Source: Phragmites australis (taxonomy: Eukaryota; Streptophyta; Magnoliopsida; Poales; Poaceae). From it: a stretch of 64,000 nt of DNA. The position numbers and the translations under genes are program-made. A model generated the notes under the pieces. It was not told the origin of the DNA, did not search any database, and saw nothing but the letters and a program-made list of their open reading frames with translations. Shown here piece after piece: positions 48,611-58,697 of this stretch (position 1 is its first letter; each line of letters starts with the position of its first letter). The DNA lies in the NCBI RefSeq assembly GCF_958298935.1, contig NC_084924.1, positions 18,759,819-18,823,818 on the forward strand, written 5' to 3'.

Positions 48611-48718
48611 TGGAAACTTAGGGGCTGGAGGTTGAAGAAAGGAGAAAAAACTTTTGCTCGAAGGCAAAGAATTTGAGAATGTGAGAGTAGGGATGAAGAT
48701 AACATCATGATCCTTTCC

Positions 48719-48726
48719 TATTTATA
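48719..48726 (-). promoter_or_regulatory. TATA box of the 48610 antisense gene
   Basis: Minus-strand TATAAATA in CCTTATAAATAGGAAAGG, 116 bp upstream of the ATG at 48610, matching the 115 and 117 bp spacing of two other copies. Confidence 0.6.
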
Positions 48727-49045
48727 AGGAATAGGTAATCTATAATTGTTTTGAGATGGAAACCGGCGTAACCCCTCCCATTAACAACGTCCTTGGTGTT
48801 TCAAATTTTGAAGCACCTTTTTAGGTGTCATGATTATTTCAACACTCCTCAAAAGTTTTTTGCATTTAATGCAATATTCCATGTAGATGCAAGAAAAGAG
48901 AAGGTAACATTTGAGCTTCTACAAATAGAAGTAATTCTCATTTAGATAAGTCTTTACAAGTAGGACTCTATTTGGTTGGACAAAGTTTTTCAACCAAAAA
49001 AGGTTTTGTCAAAGATTAGTGCCAACCAGTATATCCGTAATTAAA

Positions 49046-49253
49046 TAGGGGTACCTTGAAGATCAGGGATCGAGCAGGAAATAAGACACCCGAGCGAGAC
49101 CTTCGTAGTATATGTCTTCGTGATCTCCAGGAGTATCGGGTGATTTGGGTCCGCAATATCCAGAATTATTAAGTAGGCATATGATGTACCTTGTTCGTAT
49201 ATGGTGCACTCTTTATACTTATATACCATGTAGTTAGATATTCGATGGTAGCC
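49046..49253 (-). repeat. LTR remnant of the Transposase_28-bearing element at 49254-64000
   Basis: On the minus strand the sequence CATCGAATATCTAACTAC is preceded by GAGTTAAGGGGCTAC, the same layout as the LTR edge at 36892. Similarity to 36325-36892 is limited to the edge and the flank. The outer part is truncated near the TACC at 49046. Confidence 0.5.
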
Positions 49254-49740
49254 CCTTAACTCTGCTCAGAAGGAAGGGCTTCTACAAGTGCCCACTTAAG
49301 TACTGCCAAGTCTAGGCATGGTTGAGTAAGATGGATAAAGCTTGTAGTCGAAAGAATCGAGCAAGAAAAGGTCATGTTCTAAGTATAGAGTGGTAACATA
49401 GTTGGGTCGAGCGCCCTGCCATTGCCCATATTCGAGACTCAAGAAAGGCATGAAAACTCGACTTATTGACACCCGACTCTGAGCATAGTTAAAAAAGAAA
49501 TCTCTAAAATTTGATCCATTTAGTATAGGCGCATTTAATGCTCACGGATGAGCATGCAGAGATTTGCACGATGCCATCATCCCGCCTTTCATGCCAAACA
49601 GAGCACCACATAAATCTGGACTGTAGCCATTCTTTCACTCTCTTGCCATCTATCTTCTCCCACAAGCTCTCATCTTTCTTCGCTCAAACACACGAACACA
49701 CGCCGCTGCACAGAAACTCAACTCCATGGCTTCCAAAACG
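49254..49740 (+). pseudogene. Upstream region and first five codons of a Transposase_28 gene
   Basis: The region is similar to 36893-37414 and leads to an ATG at 49726 (MASKT). A degenerate TATA (CATAAAT, 49609-49615) lies 117 bp upstream. The frame is cut at 49740 by the CACTA insertion and continues at 61505. Confidence 0.65.
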
Positions 49741-50719
49741 TACTATGTAAGAAACCAGCAAAGGAGACACCACATTAGGGACGGCTGCTCAAAACGCGTC
49801 ACTAGTGTCCTATTAGTGACGGGTCCTATTAGGATGCGTCACTAATATGCCTTCTAATCGGGACCAGATATAGACCCATCACTAATGAGTGATCATTAGT
49901 GATGGATCGTAGCATGACCTATCACTGATGATAATAGTGACGGGTCATCCTAGGCCAATCATTAGTGATAGGTCAAGTTGTGACCTGTCACTAATTATAA
50001 GGTTACCAGTGATAGGTCGTCCTAACCTAGTCATTAGTGACGGGTCAAGTTGTGACCCATCACTAATAACTAGGTAATCAGTGATGGATCGTCCTAGGCC
50101 AGTCATTAGTGATGAATCGTCCTATACCAGTCATCAGTGATAAATCAACTTGTAATCCGTCACTAATGACTAACTTCAGTCACTAATGACGGTATTTGCA
50201 AATATTTTTATTTTTATTTTATTATTCTCACCTTAGTAGTACTAGAATAGGAATTATTGTATATTTCTGGTCAAGTTTGATGTAAGGTGTGGCGGCTATG
50301 GACACAAATGCAAGTTCCAAAAATGGTACAGAAACTTCCGAGGGCGAGAACTCAATCTTCCAAGCCATTTTTGGTCTCAAAAAATTCTCTAAACCCAACA
50401 AAATACGGGAGAAACGGATGTAACTTTTTTTTAGATGTCCGTAGAGTCAAAAAACATAAAAATCGGAGTCCATATACAAAAGTTATGCTTGTTTTACTGA
50501 ATGCACTCCGGGTCACCTATCAAATTATAACCCTCAATGAAATTTGGCAAAATTAGTCATTAGTAATGGGTCATAGTTATGACGCATTACTAATAACCTT
50601 TGGCGAAGAAGGTTAAAAGGATAAAATATCCGGTTTCCATCACAACTACGTGATATCAGAGGTGGTAATGTAGCTACACGAGCGAGGAGGAGGTCGCGGG
50701 TTCGATTCCCATGGAACAC

Positions 50720-53719
50720 TGTCACGTCCCAAATTTCATAATCACATAATTAAGCATAATTATGCTTCTTAAGCATTATGTTTAATTTTGTGTAATTCAA
50801 TTTGTAACACTAATGAATTCGTTTGAAATCATTTGGATGAAGGAGAGAAATCCAGGAGAGAAAAGAATGAAATTCGCAGTTAAAACGGACTCTTTCTCTA
50901 CCACGTGGGTCCCACCGGAGTGGGCCAACCACCCCACTCTCTTTCCCTCTAGAGTGGCAGCTCACTCTCTCTCCTCCTCACTCTCCCACTCGAGCACCCA
51001 CCGTGCTCCCCTCCCCTCTCACTCTCCCTCTCACTCCCTCTCTCTTTTCTTCCAAAATCCGAGCTCAAGAGATGGATTTGAGGTGAGTATGTGGTACCAT
51101 TGCGATCACAAGCTCATGTTATTTTCGTTTTCCCAGAGCATTTGAGCCAGATTTGGTGTCTATTGGTGTTAGGGTTGAAATGTGAAGAACACCGGATTTC
51201 TTCGTCTCCTGAGTGTTTCCCTCCGTTTCCTCCTTCAATCGACGGTCCACAACCTCGGCAAAGGCCATTGGGTGAGTCCCCTAAACTCCCATGGCAAGAA
51301 TCCGCCTTTTGGATGGTTGGATTTCGCATTTTGAGCTAGGATTGTGAAGTTCATGAGTTCTTGATGAATTACAAGCAATAGCCGAGTTTTTGTAGATTTC
51401 GGCATATGCATGTTGTCCTATGCGGTAGAGGAAGTCAATGTGATGCTCTAGGTCCAAGTCCCCACTCTAAATGTCGCCGGAATCGTCGCCGGTGAGCTCC
51501 CCAAGTGCCCCCGGTGACTCCCAGCGGTCTGACCGCCACCCCCAGGCCGGTCAGACCGCCAGGGGCCAAAACTCTCTGTACGGGGGCGGTTTGACCGCGT
51601 TTCCGGTGGTCTAACCATGAGTCTCGGTGGTCTGACCGCCAGATACCTTCGGTCTGACCGCGGTGTACCCAGACAGCACATTTACTGCTTGGTAAAATTT
51701 GTAAAATTCATAATAAATTCTCTGTAGCTCCAAAAATTATGAAACAAATTTTGTTAATTTTATAATAACCTACTGTACCTATTAAAAATATCCCCAACCA
51801 TGAAATGATGAATTAAATTTCTGAGATTAATTAATTAGTTTAAAGCTTCATTAATTCACCGTTAATTCATCGTAAGTCTAAAATTGATGAATCCAGTTTT
51901 GATAGTTTCCTTATGACTTGTAATATCTAGGAAAAATGTTTTCATCCATTGTATGCATATTGAGGCATATATTTACACTTTATTCATACTCATTGCATTG
52001 CACGCGTTATGTTTCATACAGCACGCCGATCCGTCGATCTCGGAGACCGAGGTCGATCCCGACGCATCGCACCTTTGTGAACCAGTGCATCAAGGCAAGC
52101 AACCTATTATGTTTGCATATTGCACCCGTGTAATTGAATTGAATGAAGTCTAAAATTGATAAATTATGCTTGTGTATGTTTGCATGTTTAGTGAGTCATT
52201 GTCGGGTATAAATGGGTAGATCCTATGTTGAATTGCATATCCTCTACCTTGAGATGTTGTTTATCCATACCCTTGTCACCTTGAATATGTTGTTGTCGAG
52301 ATTACAACTTAATCGAAATGCTTAGTAATGCATAGGTCCTTCGGTAGAAGTCGAGCGGTGAATGGTTTCATCGTTCACGAGCATATGCGTTATTTACTTT
52401 TGTTATGATCACAATGTTGGATATGGATTGAGGTTGGTTGGTCGAGTGGTAAGTATGAGACAAGATGTGGGCGGTGTTAGGGGTGTCGTCTGCCTCGGTG
52501 GAAAGTCCAGAGGGCAGGTCGGGAGAGGAAACCCGAGCACCATAGATCGCTTGCATCGTTTAAGGCCGATCGTCGGGGTTGTTGGCTTTAGCACTTACCT
52601 TACTCACCACATGCCGATCTAAGAGTAAGGCGAGCTGAATACTTTCGTAGCTGTGGCTTTGTGGGCGTGAACATCGACGGTGTGAGCGGGCGGACTTGTA
52701 AGTGGTACTAGTTTGCTCCGGGAGTAGTTCTAGTATCGCCGCGCCAAGCGATGCATGCCCCACACGGTTGGGGTTGGTTGGGAAAGGTTATCACGGGTAC
52801 CCCCTTTGTGTGCACTTTAGCGGGTGGCACAAACCGTATGGTCCTCGTGTCGTGTGGGTCCAGAAGTATCCCCCTGCAAGGTGTATAAACATTTCAAAAT
52901 GTCACGCTCTCGGTCATGAGCATGCTATTGTTTCATCTGCACCCGGTCGTAGAGTTCTCGTTTGTGGGTGATGGTTCAGATATGTGATTGATGGTTCAGT
53001 TATTATGGTGATGGAGGAGTTGGTTCTTAGTTACATATATGCTCATGTTGGTTCTATTTTTATGTTTATGTTGGTTACAGTTACCTTTATGTTCAGTTGG
53101 CCTATGCAGGGTAGAATTATGTTGTTGTTTAAGTTAGTTGCTCACACATAGATGTCTAGATTGCTTACCGCTTGTGTTTAACATAACCATGTGGCTTTAT
53201 CCTTGCTAATGGCTCAATGCATAATCCTTGGAGTCGAGCTATATTTTTGTGCTCTATATGGTTTAAGTCTTGCGAGTACCCTTTGTACTCATGCCTGCGT
53301 TTCAGGTGCTGCTGATGAGGAAGAGGCGATGTTTGGCTACTTTGTGCCTGCCGATTAGGGTGGCGGGCAGGAGTAGCAAATTCTACTCCGAACTCAGTGT
53401 TTTGGTATGGAGCCTAAGGTCATGTGTCTCCATATCCTTTTGTTGTATAGTTTTCTTCCACTTCGTAGTTGTTGTTTCCTTTTAATGTAAATTGTGGAAA
53501 CAACTGCATCTTTAAAGACTTGTAATATAAATATTTAATTACCTGCTCTTTATTAAACCGTGTTGTGATGTATATGTTGGAAGGCATGTGTTCCGATCCT
53601 TGGGCACAAAACACGTGCCGGGACTGCCGGGATGATATTCTGGTTAATCGTTGAAGTCGTGATTATGTAAATGATCAACTTGGTGATTAACTAGAATATT
53701 ATTTGGACGGGTCCTCATA
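50720..53719 (+). repeat. 5' LTR, 3000 bp
   Basis: Starts TGTCACGTCCCAAATTTC and ends GGACGGGTCCTCATA. It contains the perfect 16-bp palindrome AAGCATAATTATGCTT (50752-50767) near its start and six GGTCTGACCG-like words at 51524-51664. Its short frames are also present in the other LTR and have no known domain. Confidence 0.92.
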
Positions 53720-53722
53720 GCG

Positions 53723-53734
53723 TGGTATCAGAGC
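53723..53734 (+). promoter_or_regulatory. Primer-binding site, initiator-Met tRNA type
   Basis: TGGTATCAGAGC, four bases after the LTR end, is complementary to the 3' end of plant initiator methionine tRNA and is the usual primer site of copia and many chromovirus elements. Confidence 0.9.
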
Positions 53735-54079
53735 TTAGTTTAATTAAGTAGCCTAAACATAATTTAGAACGTTGTTTAGTAAGTGGTCAACTTCACCTAA
53801 ACAACTCACTAAGTTTTGTTTATGCCTCTTCATGATCAATATGTATGAAAATGCAATATTATGCCCCTAAGTATAACTGCTTGTGAGTTTCGATGTTTGT
53901 TGCGAAGAGAAGTGCACGAGAAAGAAACGGTAGCTAGGATCGAGCATACCGTCATTCTCATATTGCATTCATGCATGCATGATCTATATACATGTATTAC
54001 GGGATTCTAACAATATATCCGGCGAATGCGTTGTGCTAAGTTGGAATTTGACGTTTCCCTTTTCTTATATCGTTATAGA

Positions 54080-55069
54080 ATGGCTTGGACTCATCGTGAT
54101 ATGAATGATCTGGAGGGGTCAAATGAGAACAACCCTCCTCCACCGCCGACTATGGCGAAAGTGCTCATGATGATTGAGCAAAACCGCCAGACGAATCAGG
54201 TGCTTCTGGAGGCTCTCGTGCGCAACACGGCTCCTCATGGAGGGGGTGGAGCCGGGCGTCGAGATGATTTCTCAGTTTTCCTGAGGACTCAGCTGCCGGT
54301 TTTCTTGCGGGCTGAGGATCCTCTGGATGCCGATCACTGGCTCCGGATGATCGAGCAAAAGCTTGCTCTCCTTAGATGTGAGGATCACGAGAAGGCTCTC
54401 TACGCTGCCCACCAACTTTAGGGCCTAGCGGGCACATGGCAATCCAACTTCTTGGCCATGCGCCCCGCTAACCACCGAGTGTCTTGGGTGGAGTTCCACG
54501 AGGCCTTCCGCTCTTTCCACATCCCGAGCGGCCTCATGGAGATCAAGAGGCGGGAGTTCGAGGACCTCAAGCAAGGAGGCCGAACTGTGATGGAGTACGT
54601 GCAGGTGTTCAATCACCTTGCACAATATGCTCAAGATGAAGTGAGCACCGACGAGCGGAAGCAATACCGCTTCGTTAATGGTCTCAATTCAAAGATGCAA
54701 GACCGGTTGTCGACGCATGAGTTCGCCGACTTCAACAAGTTGGTGAGCACGTCCCTCACGGTGGAGTTCAAGCTTAAGAACCACCAGGAGGAGAAGAAGC
54801 GCAAGAGGGGTTCCTCGCCTTCTGTGGGCGGGAGCTCACATCGTGCCCGCACGGAGAGTCTACCTCCACCATCTCGCGTGCCGGCATCGGGTGCTCCGCG
54901 TCCGATGTGGCTCGTGCAGCGGCCGGCTTTCTCTGCTCCACAAGGACAGCCTCCACAACCGACTGGTTCACAGAGCAGTGTGATCAGTGGCCCCGGTGGC
55001 CCTTGTTACAACTGCGGCCGTGTCGGCCACTACGTGTAGGATTGCCTGTATCCTAGGCCAGGAGCCGCG
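54080..55069 (+). pseudogene. Gag of the chromovirus-type element
   Basis: The reading starts near MAWTHRDMNDL (54080) and continues in one frame through the gag domain (FLRAEDPLDADHWLRMIEQK; WVEFHEAFRSFHIPSGLMEI; FEDLKQGGRTVMEYVQVFNH) to a zinc knuckle CYNCGRVGHYV (55005-55036). Two stops interrupt it: TAG at 54419 and TAG at 55037, the latter inside the knuckle just before its last D-C. The same frame continues into protease, so gag and pol were one ORF. Confidence 0.85.
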
Positions 55070-55555
55070 GTGACTGCTCCACGACCACCACCAGCTCAAT
55101 CGGTGCCTCAGTCTTCTCAGGCGACCCACATTCCCAAGCGTGGCCGAGCACGCCACACCACCGCCGAGGATGTTCAGGAGGGTGACACCGTCCTGATGGG
55201 TATGTTGCATATGCGTTCTAACTCTGTCATCGCACCTGCAGTTGTTCTTTTCGATTCTGGAGCTTCTCATTGTTTCACAGCGGCAAGTTATGTTTGGCGT
55301 CATGGGTTTACAGTTAGCACCACCCCCACGCCTTACCTCATAGATGCACCAGGAGCCAATGTCCTTGTTAAGCAATGTATGTCCAATGCCTCAGTGATCA
55401 TCAATGAGATGTCTTTCAGAGCAAATCTGCTAGTGTTGAATTCGAAGGGAATTGATATCATATTGGGGATGAACTGGCTCTCCAAGAACAAGGCTGTGTT
55501 AGATTGTGCCTAGCGGACAGTTACTCTAAATGGTCCGTTCGGCACCCGGATTCAA
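55070..55555 (+). pseudogene. Aspartic protease of the chromovirus-type element
   Basis: In frame with gag, the block has the retropepsin active site VVLFDSGASHCF (about 55240-55275) and the C-terminal GIDIILGMNWL motif (about 55449-55480). A TAG at 55511 separates it from RT. It would cleave the polyprotein. Confidence 0.85.
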
Positions 55556-57217
55556 TTGAAGCTCGAGGGTGTCAAATCTTGTCTCTTCTCCTTGAGGGCT
55601 GTCCCCACCATAGACATGATGAGTATTCCTGTGGTGTGGAAATTCCTGGATGTCTTTCTGGATGAGTTGCCCAGAATGCCGCCTGACAGAGCAGTGGAGT
55701 TCTCCATTGATCTCATGCCCGGTGCGGCCCCAATTTCGAAGAAGGCATATAAGATGTCGCCAGTTGAGCTAATTGAACTGAAAAAGCAGATTCAGGAATT
55801 GCTATCAAAGGGGTTCCTTCACCCGAGCTCCTCACCCTGGGGATGCTCGGCTCTCTTTGTGAAGAAGAAGGATGACACTCTCCGGATGTGTGTGAACTAC
55901 CGTCCGTTGAATGAGGTCACGGTCAAGAACAGGTATTCGCTCCCTCGGATCGACATCTTGTTTGATCAGTTGACTGGAGCCCGAGTCTTTTCGAAGATTG
56001 ATTTGAGACTGGGCTATCATCAGATCAAGGTCCGACCGGAGGATATACCGAAGACGGCCTTCTCGACCCGTTATGGTCTATATGAATTCACCGTCATGTC
56101 CTTTGGATTGACGAATGCGCCGGCATTCTTCATGTACTTGATGAACACAGTATTCATGGAGGAATTAGATAAGTTTGTCGTGGTTTTTATCGATGACATT
56201 CTCATACACTCCAAGACTGATGAAGAGCATGTTGAACACCTCCGTATTGTTCTTGGTCGACTCAGAGATCATCAGCTTTATGCCAAGTTCAGCAAGTGTG
56301 AGTTCTGGCTCAGGGAGGTAGCCTTTCTGGGTCATGTTCTATCAGAGCACGGGGTTGCAGTTGACCCGAGCAAGGTGCAGGATGTGCTCAATTGGGTGCA
56401 GCGCAAGAATGTCACTGACATCGAGAGTTTTCTCGAACTTACGGGCTATTACCGCCGGTTCATCGAGAACTTATCCAAAATTGCCAAGCCAATGACCGAG
56501 TTGTTGAAGCAAGGTAATGCTTTCGAGTGGTCGACTGACTGTGAGACAACTTTCCAAACTTTGAAGAAATTGCTCATGACCGCTTCTGTTCTTGCCCAGC
56601 CAGATGTGAGTAAGGGCTTTGATGTTTATTGCGACGCCTCTGGCATTGGCCTCGGCTGTGTCCTTATGCAAGAGGGCAGAGTTGTCGCGTATGCGTCACG
56701 TCAATTGAAGCGCCATGAGGAGAATTATCCGACGCATGACTTAGAACTTGCTGCTGTCGTGCACGCTCTAAAGATTTGGCGTCATTACTTGCTGGGAAAC
56801 TTGTGTCGTATCTATACGGATCACAAGAGTTTGAAGTACATCTTCACTCAGACAGATTTGAATATGAGGCAGCGAAGATGGCTCGAGCTGATTAAGGACT
56901 ACGAGCTGGAAGTGCATTATCACCCCGGCAAGGCGAATGTAGTCGCCGATGCCTTGAGCCGGAAAGTTCATTGCCATTGTCTTAGGGTCGAGCCCGGGAA
57001 TTCCACACTTTGTGATGAGTTACGTCGGCTTGGGCTCGAGATGGTCACGGATGGATTTATTGCCAACCTGGAGATCAAATCCACTCTTCTGGATGAGATC
57101 AAGGCAGCTCAGAAGGATGACAAAGGCATGACCTGAATCGGAGAGAAGATGAAGATTGGTCAGGCCTTATGCTTTTCTAAAGATGAGTAGGGCATTCTAT
57201 GGTTTGGGAACCGTCTC
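55556..57217 (+). pseudogene. Reverse transcriptase and RNase H of the chromovirus-type element
   Basis: A 526-codon uninterrupted stretch carries [65 protein letters not shown] and the catalytic [12 protein letters not shown] (about 56178-56212). RNase H follows with [16 protein letters not shown] (first catalytic Asp), [19 protein letters not shown], and [13 protein letters not shown], then [20 protein letters not shown] and ADALSRK. Stops TGA at 57134 and TAG at 57188 lie in the linker to integrase. RT/RNase H themselves look undamaged. Confidence 0.92.
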
Positions 57218-58518
57218 GTGGTTCCGAAGGTTGAGGCTTTGAGAAAGAAGATTCTTGATGAGGCTCATGATTCATTACTCTCTATTCATCTGGGAAGCAC
57301 AAAAATGTATCAAGACCTCAAGCCGAGATTTTGGTGGACTCGCATGAAGCGAGAAATCGCTCGGTATTTCTCCGAGTGTGATGTCTGCCGAAGGGTGAAG
57401 GCCGAGCACCTCAAGCTAGCCGGTACACTTCAGCCTTTGCCCATTCCTTCCTGGAAGTGGGAGGAAATTGGAATGGATTTCATTACTGGCTTGCCGAAGA
57501 CCTCGTAGGGCTATGACTCGATTTGGGTCATTGTGGACCGACTCACAAAGTCAGCACATTTTCTTCCTGTGAAGACCCAATACAATGCAAAGCAGTATGT
57601 AGAGTTGTATCTCACCCGAATTGTTTGCCTTCATGGTATTCCGAAGAAGATTGTCTCCGATCGAGGCACTCAATTCACCTCCCATTCTGGAAGAACTTTA
57701 ATGAGGCTCTGGAAACCGAGCTCTTCCACAGCACCTCTTATCATCCTCAAACCGACGGTCAAACCGAGAGGGTGAACCAAATTCTAGAAGACATGTTCCG
57801 AGCGTGTGTTCTCACTTATGGGAAGAGGTGGGACATATGCTTGCCATTCGCCGAGTTCTCCTACAACAATAGCTTTCAAGCGAGCATCGAAATGTCACCG
57901 TTTGAAGCTCTCTATGGTCGTAGATGCTGAACGCCGTTGAATTGGTCCGAATCCGGTGAACGGGCTTTTCTGGGTCCGGATTTGGTCAAGGAGGCGGAAG
58001 ATCATGTTCTGAATATTCGAAAGAGTCTTATCATAGCTCAATCATGACAGAAGAGTTATGCAGATCGCCGCCGCCGAGAGCTCGAGTTCGCCATCGGAGA
58101 TTATGTGTATCTCAAAGTGTCTCCTCTCAAAGGGGTTCGACGTTTCCAAGTCCGAGGAAAGCTAGCACCTCGATACATGGGACCATTCCAAATCATTGGC
58201 CGGCGTGGTGAGGTGGCACATCAGTTGGACTTCCCTCCGTCCCTCTCCGCGGTTCATGATATCTTCCATGTGTCACAATTGAAGAAGTGCCTCCGAGTTC
58301 CGACTGAGGTTGTTGATGTTGCACCCCAAGAGTTGCAACCGGACTTGACATATTGTGAGCGGCCAATTCGTATCTTGGATGAGGCCGAGCGTAAGACACG
58401 GCTCCATTCCATCAAGTTCCTAAAAATCCAATGGAACAACCATACAGAAGCCGAACCTACATGGGAGCAGGAAGATAAGCTCCGCTCCGAGTATCCGGAG
58501 TTCTTTGATGACATGTAA
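57218..58518 (+). pseudogene. Integrase with C-terminal chromodomain
   Basis: The zinc-binding region (AHDSLLSIHLGSTKMYQDL, then CDVCRRVK) is followed by the catalytic core: MDFITGLPK (first Asp), IVSDRGTQFTS (second Asp) and YHPQTDGQTERVNQILEDMF (Glu). Damage: TAG at 57506, a one-base frameshift near 57690 just after TQFTS, TGA at 57928 and TGA at 58045. The C-terminal 58105-58518 frame contains GPFQIIGRRGEVAHQLDFP and a chromodomain (ILDEAERKTRLHSIKFLKIQ, then WNNHTEAEPTWE), which typically directs integration to heterochromatin. Confidence 0.9.
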
Positions 58519-58677
58519 ATGTTAATGTAATATAGCATATTTGGAATCTCTCACGTGTCCAAGTTATCGCCATGTGAATGAAAATATGCATTGGATTCTA
58601 TCTCTCACAGCGTGGTTCCTAGACTCATCGTGCTCTTCCCCGACTCGTACCGAATCTCGGGGCAAGATTCCTTTTTA

Positions 58678-58695
58678 GGGGGGGGGGGAGGGAGG
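58678..58695 (+). promoter_or_regulatory. Polypurine tract
   Basis: An uninterrupted G-rich run (GGGGGGGGGGGAGGGAGG) ending two bases before the 3' LTR start at 58698. It primes plus-strand DNA synthesis. Confidence 0.85.
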
Positions 58696-58697
58696 TT

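Noticed and set aside
50640..50719. Possible functional tRNA gene
   Set aside because: A B box is present but no cloverleaf can be drawn around it.
51481..51680. CRISPR-like repeated palindromes
   Set aside because: The GGTCTGACCG words are irregularly spaced, imperfect, in a plant LTR; no uniform spacers.
52362..52622. 86-codon frame repeated at 60339-60599 with few changes
   Set aside because: Both lie at the same place in the two LTRs of one element, so similarity reflects LTR identity, not selection on a protein. No domain seen.
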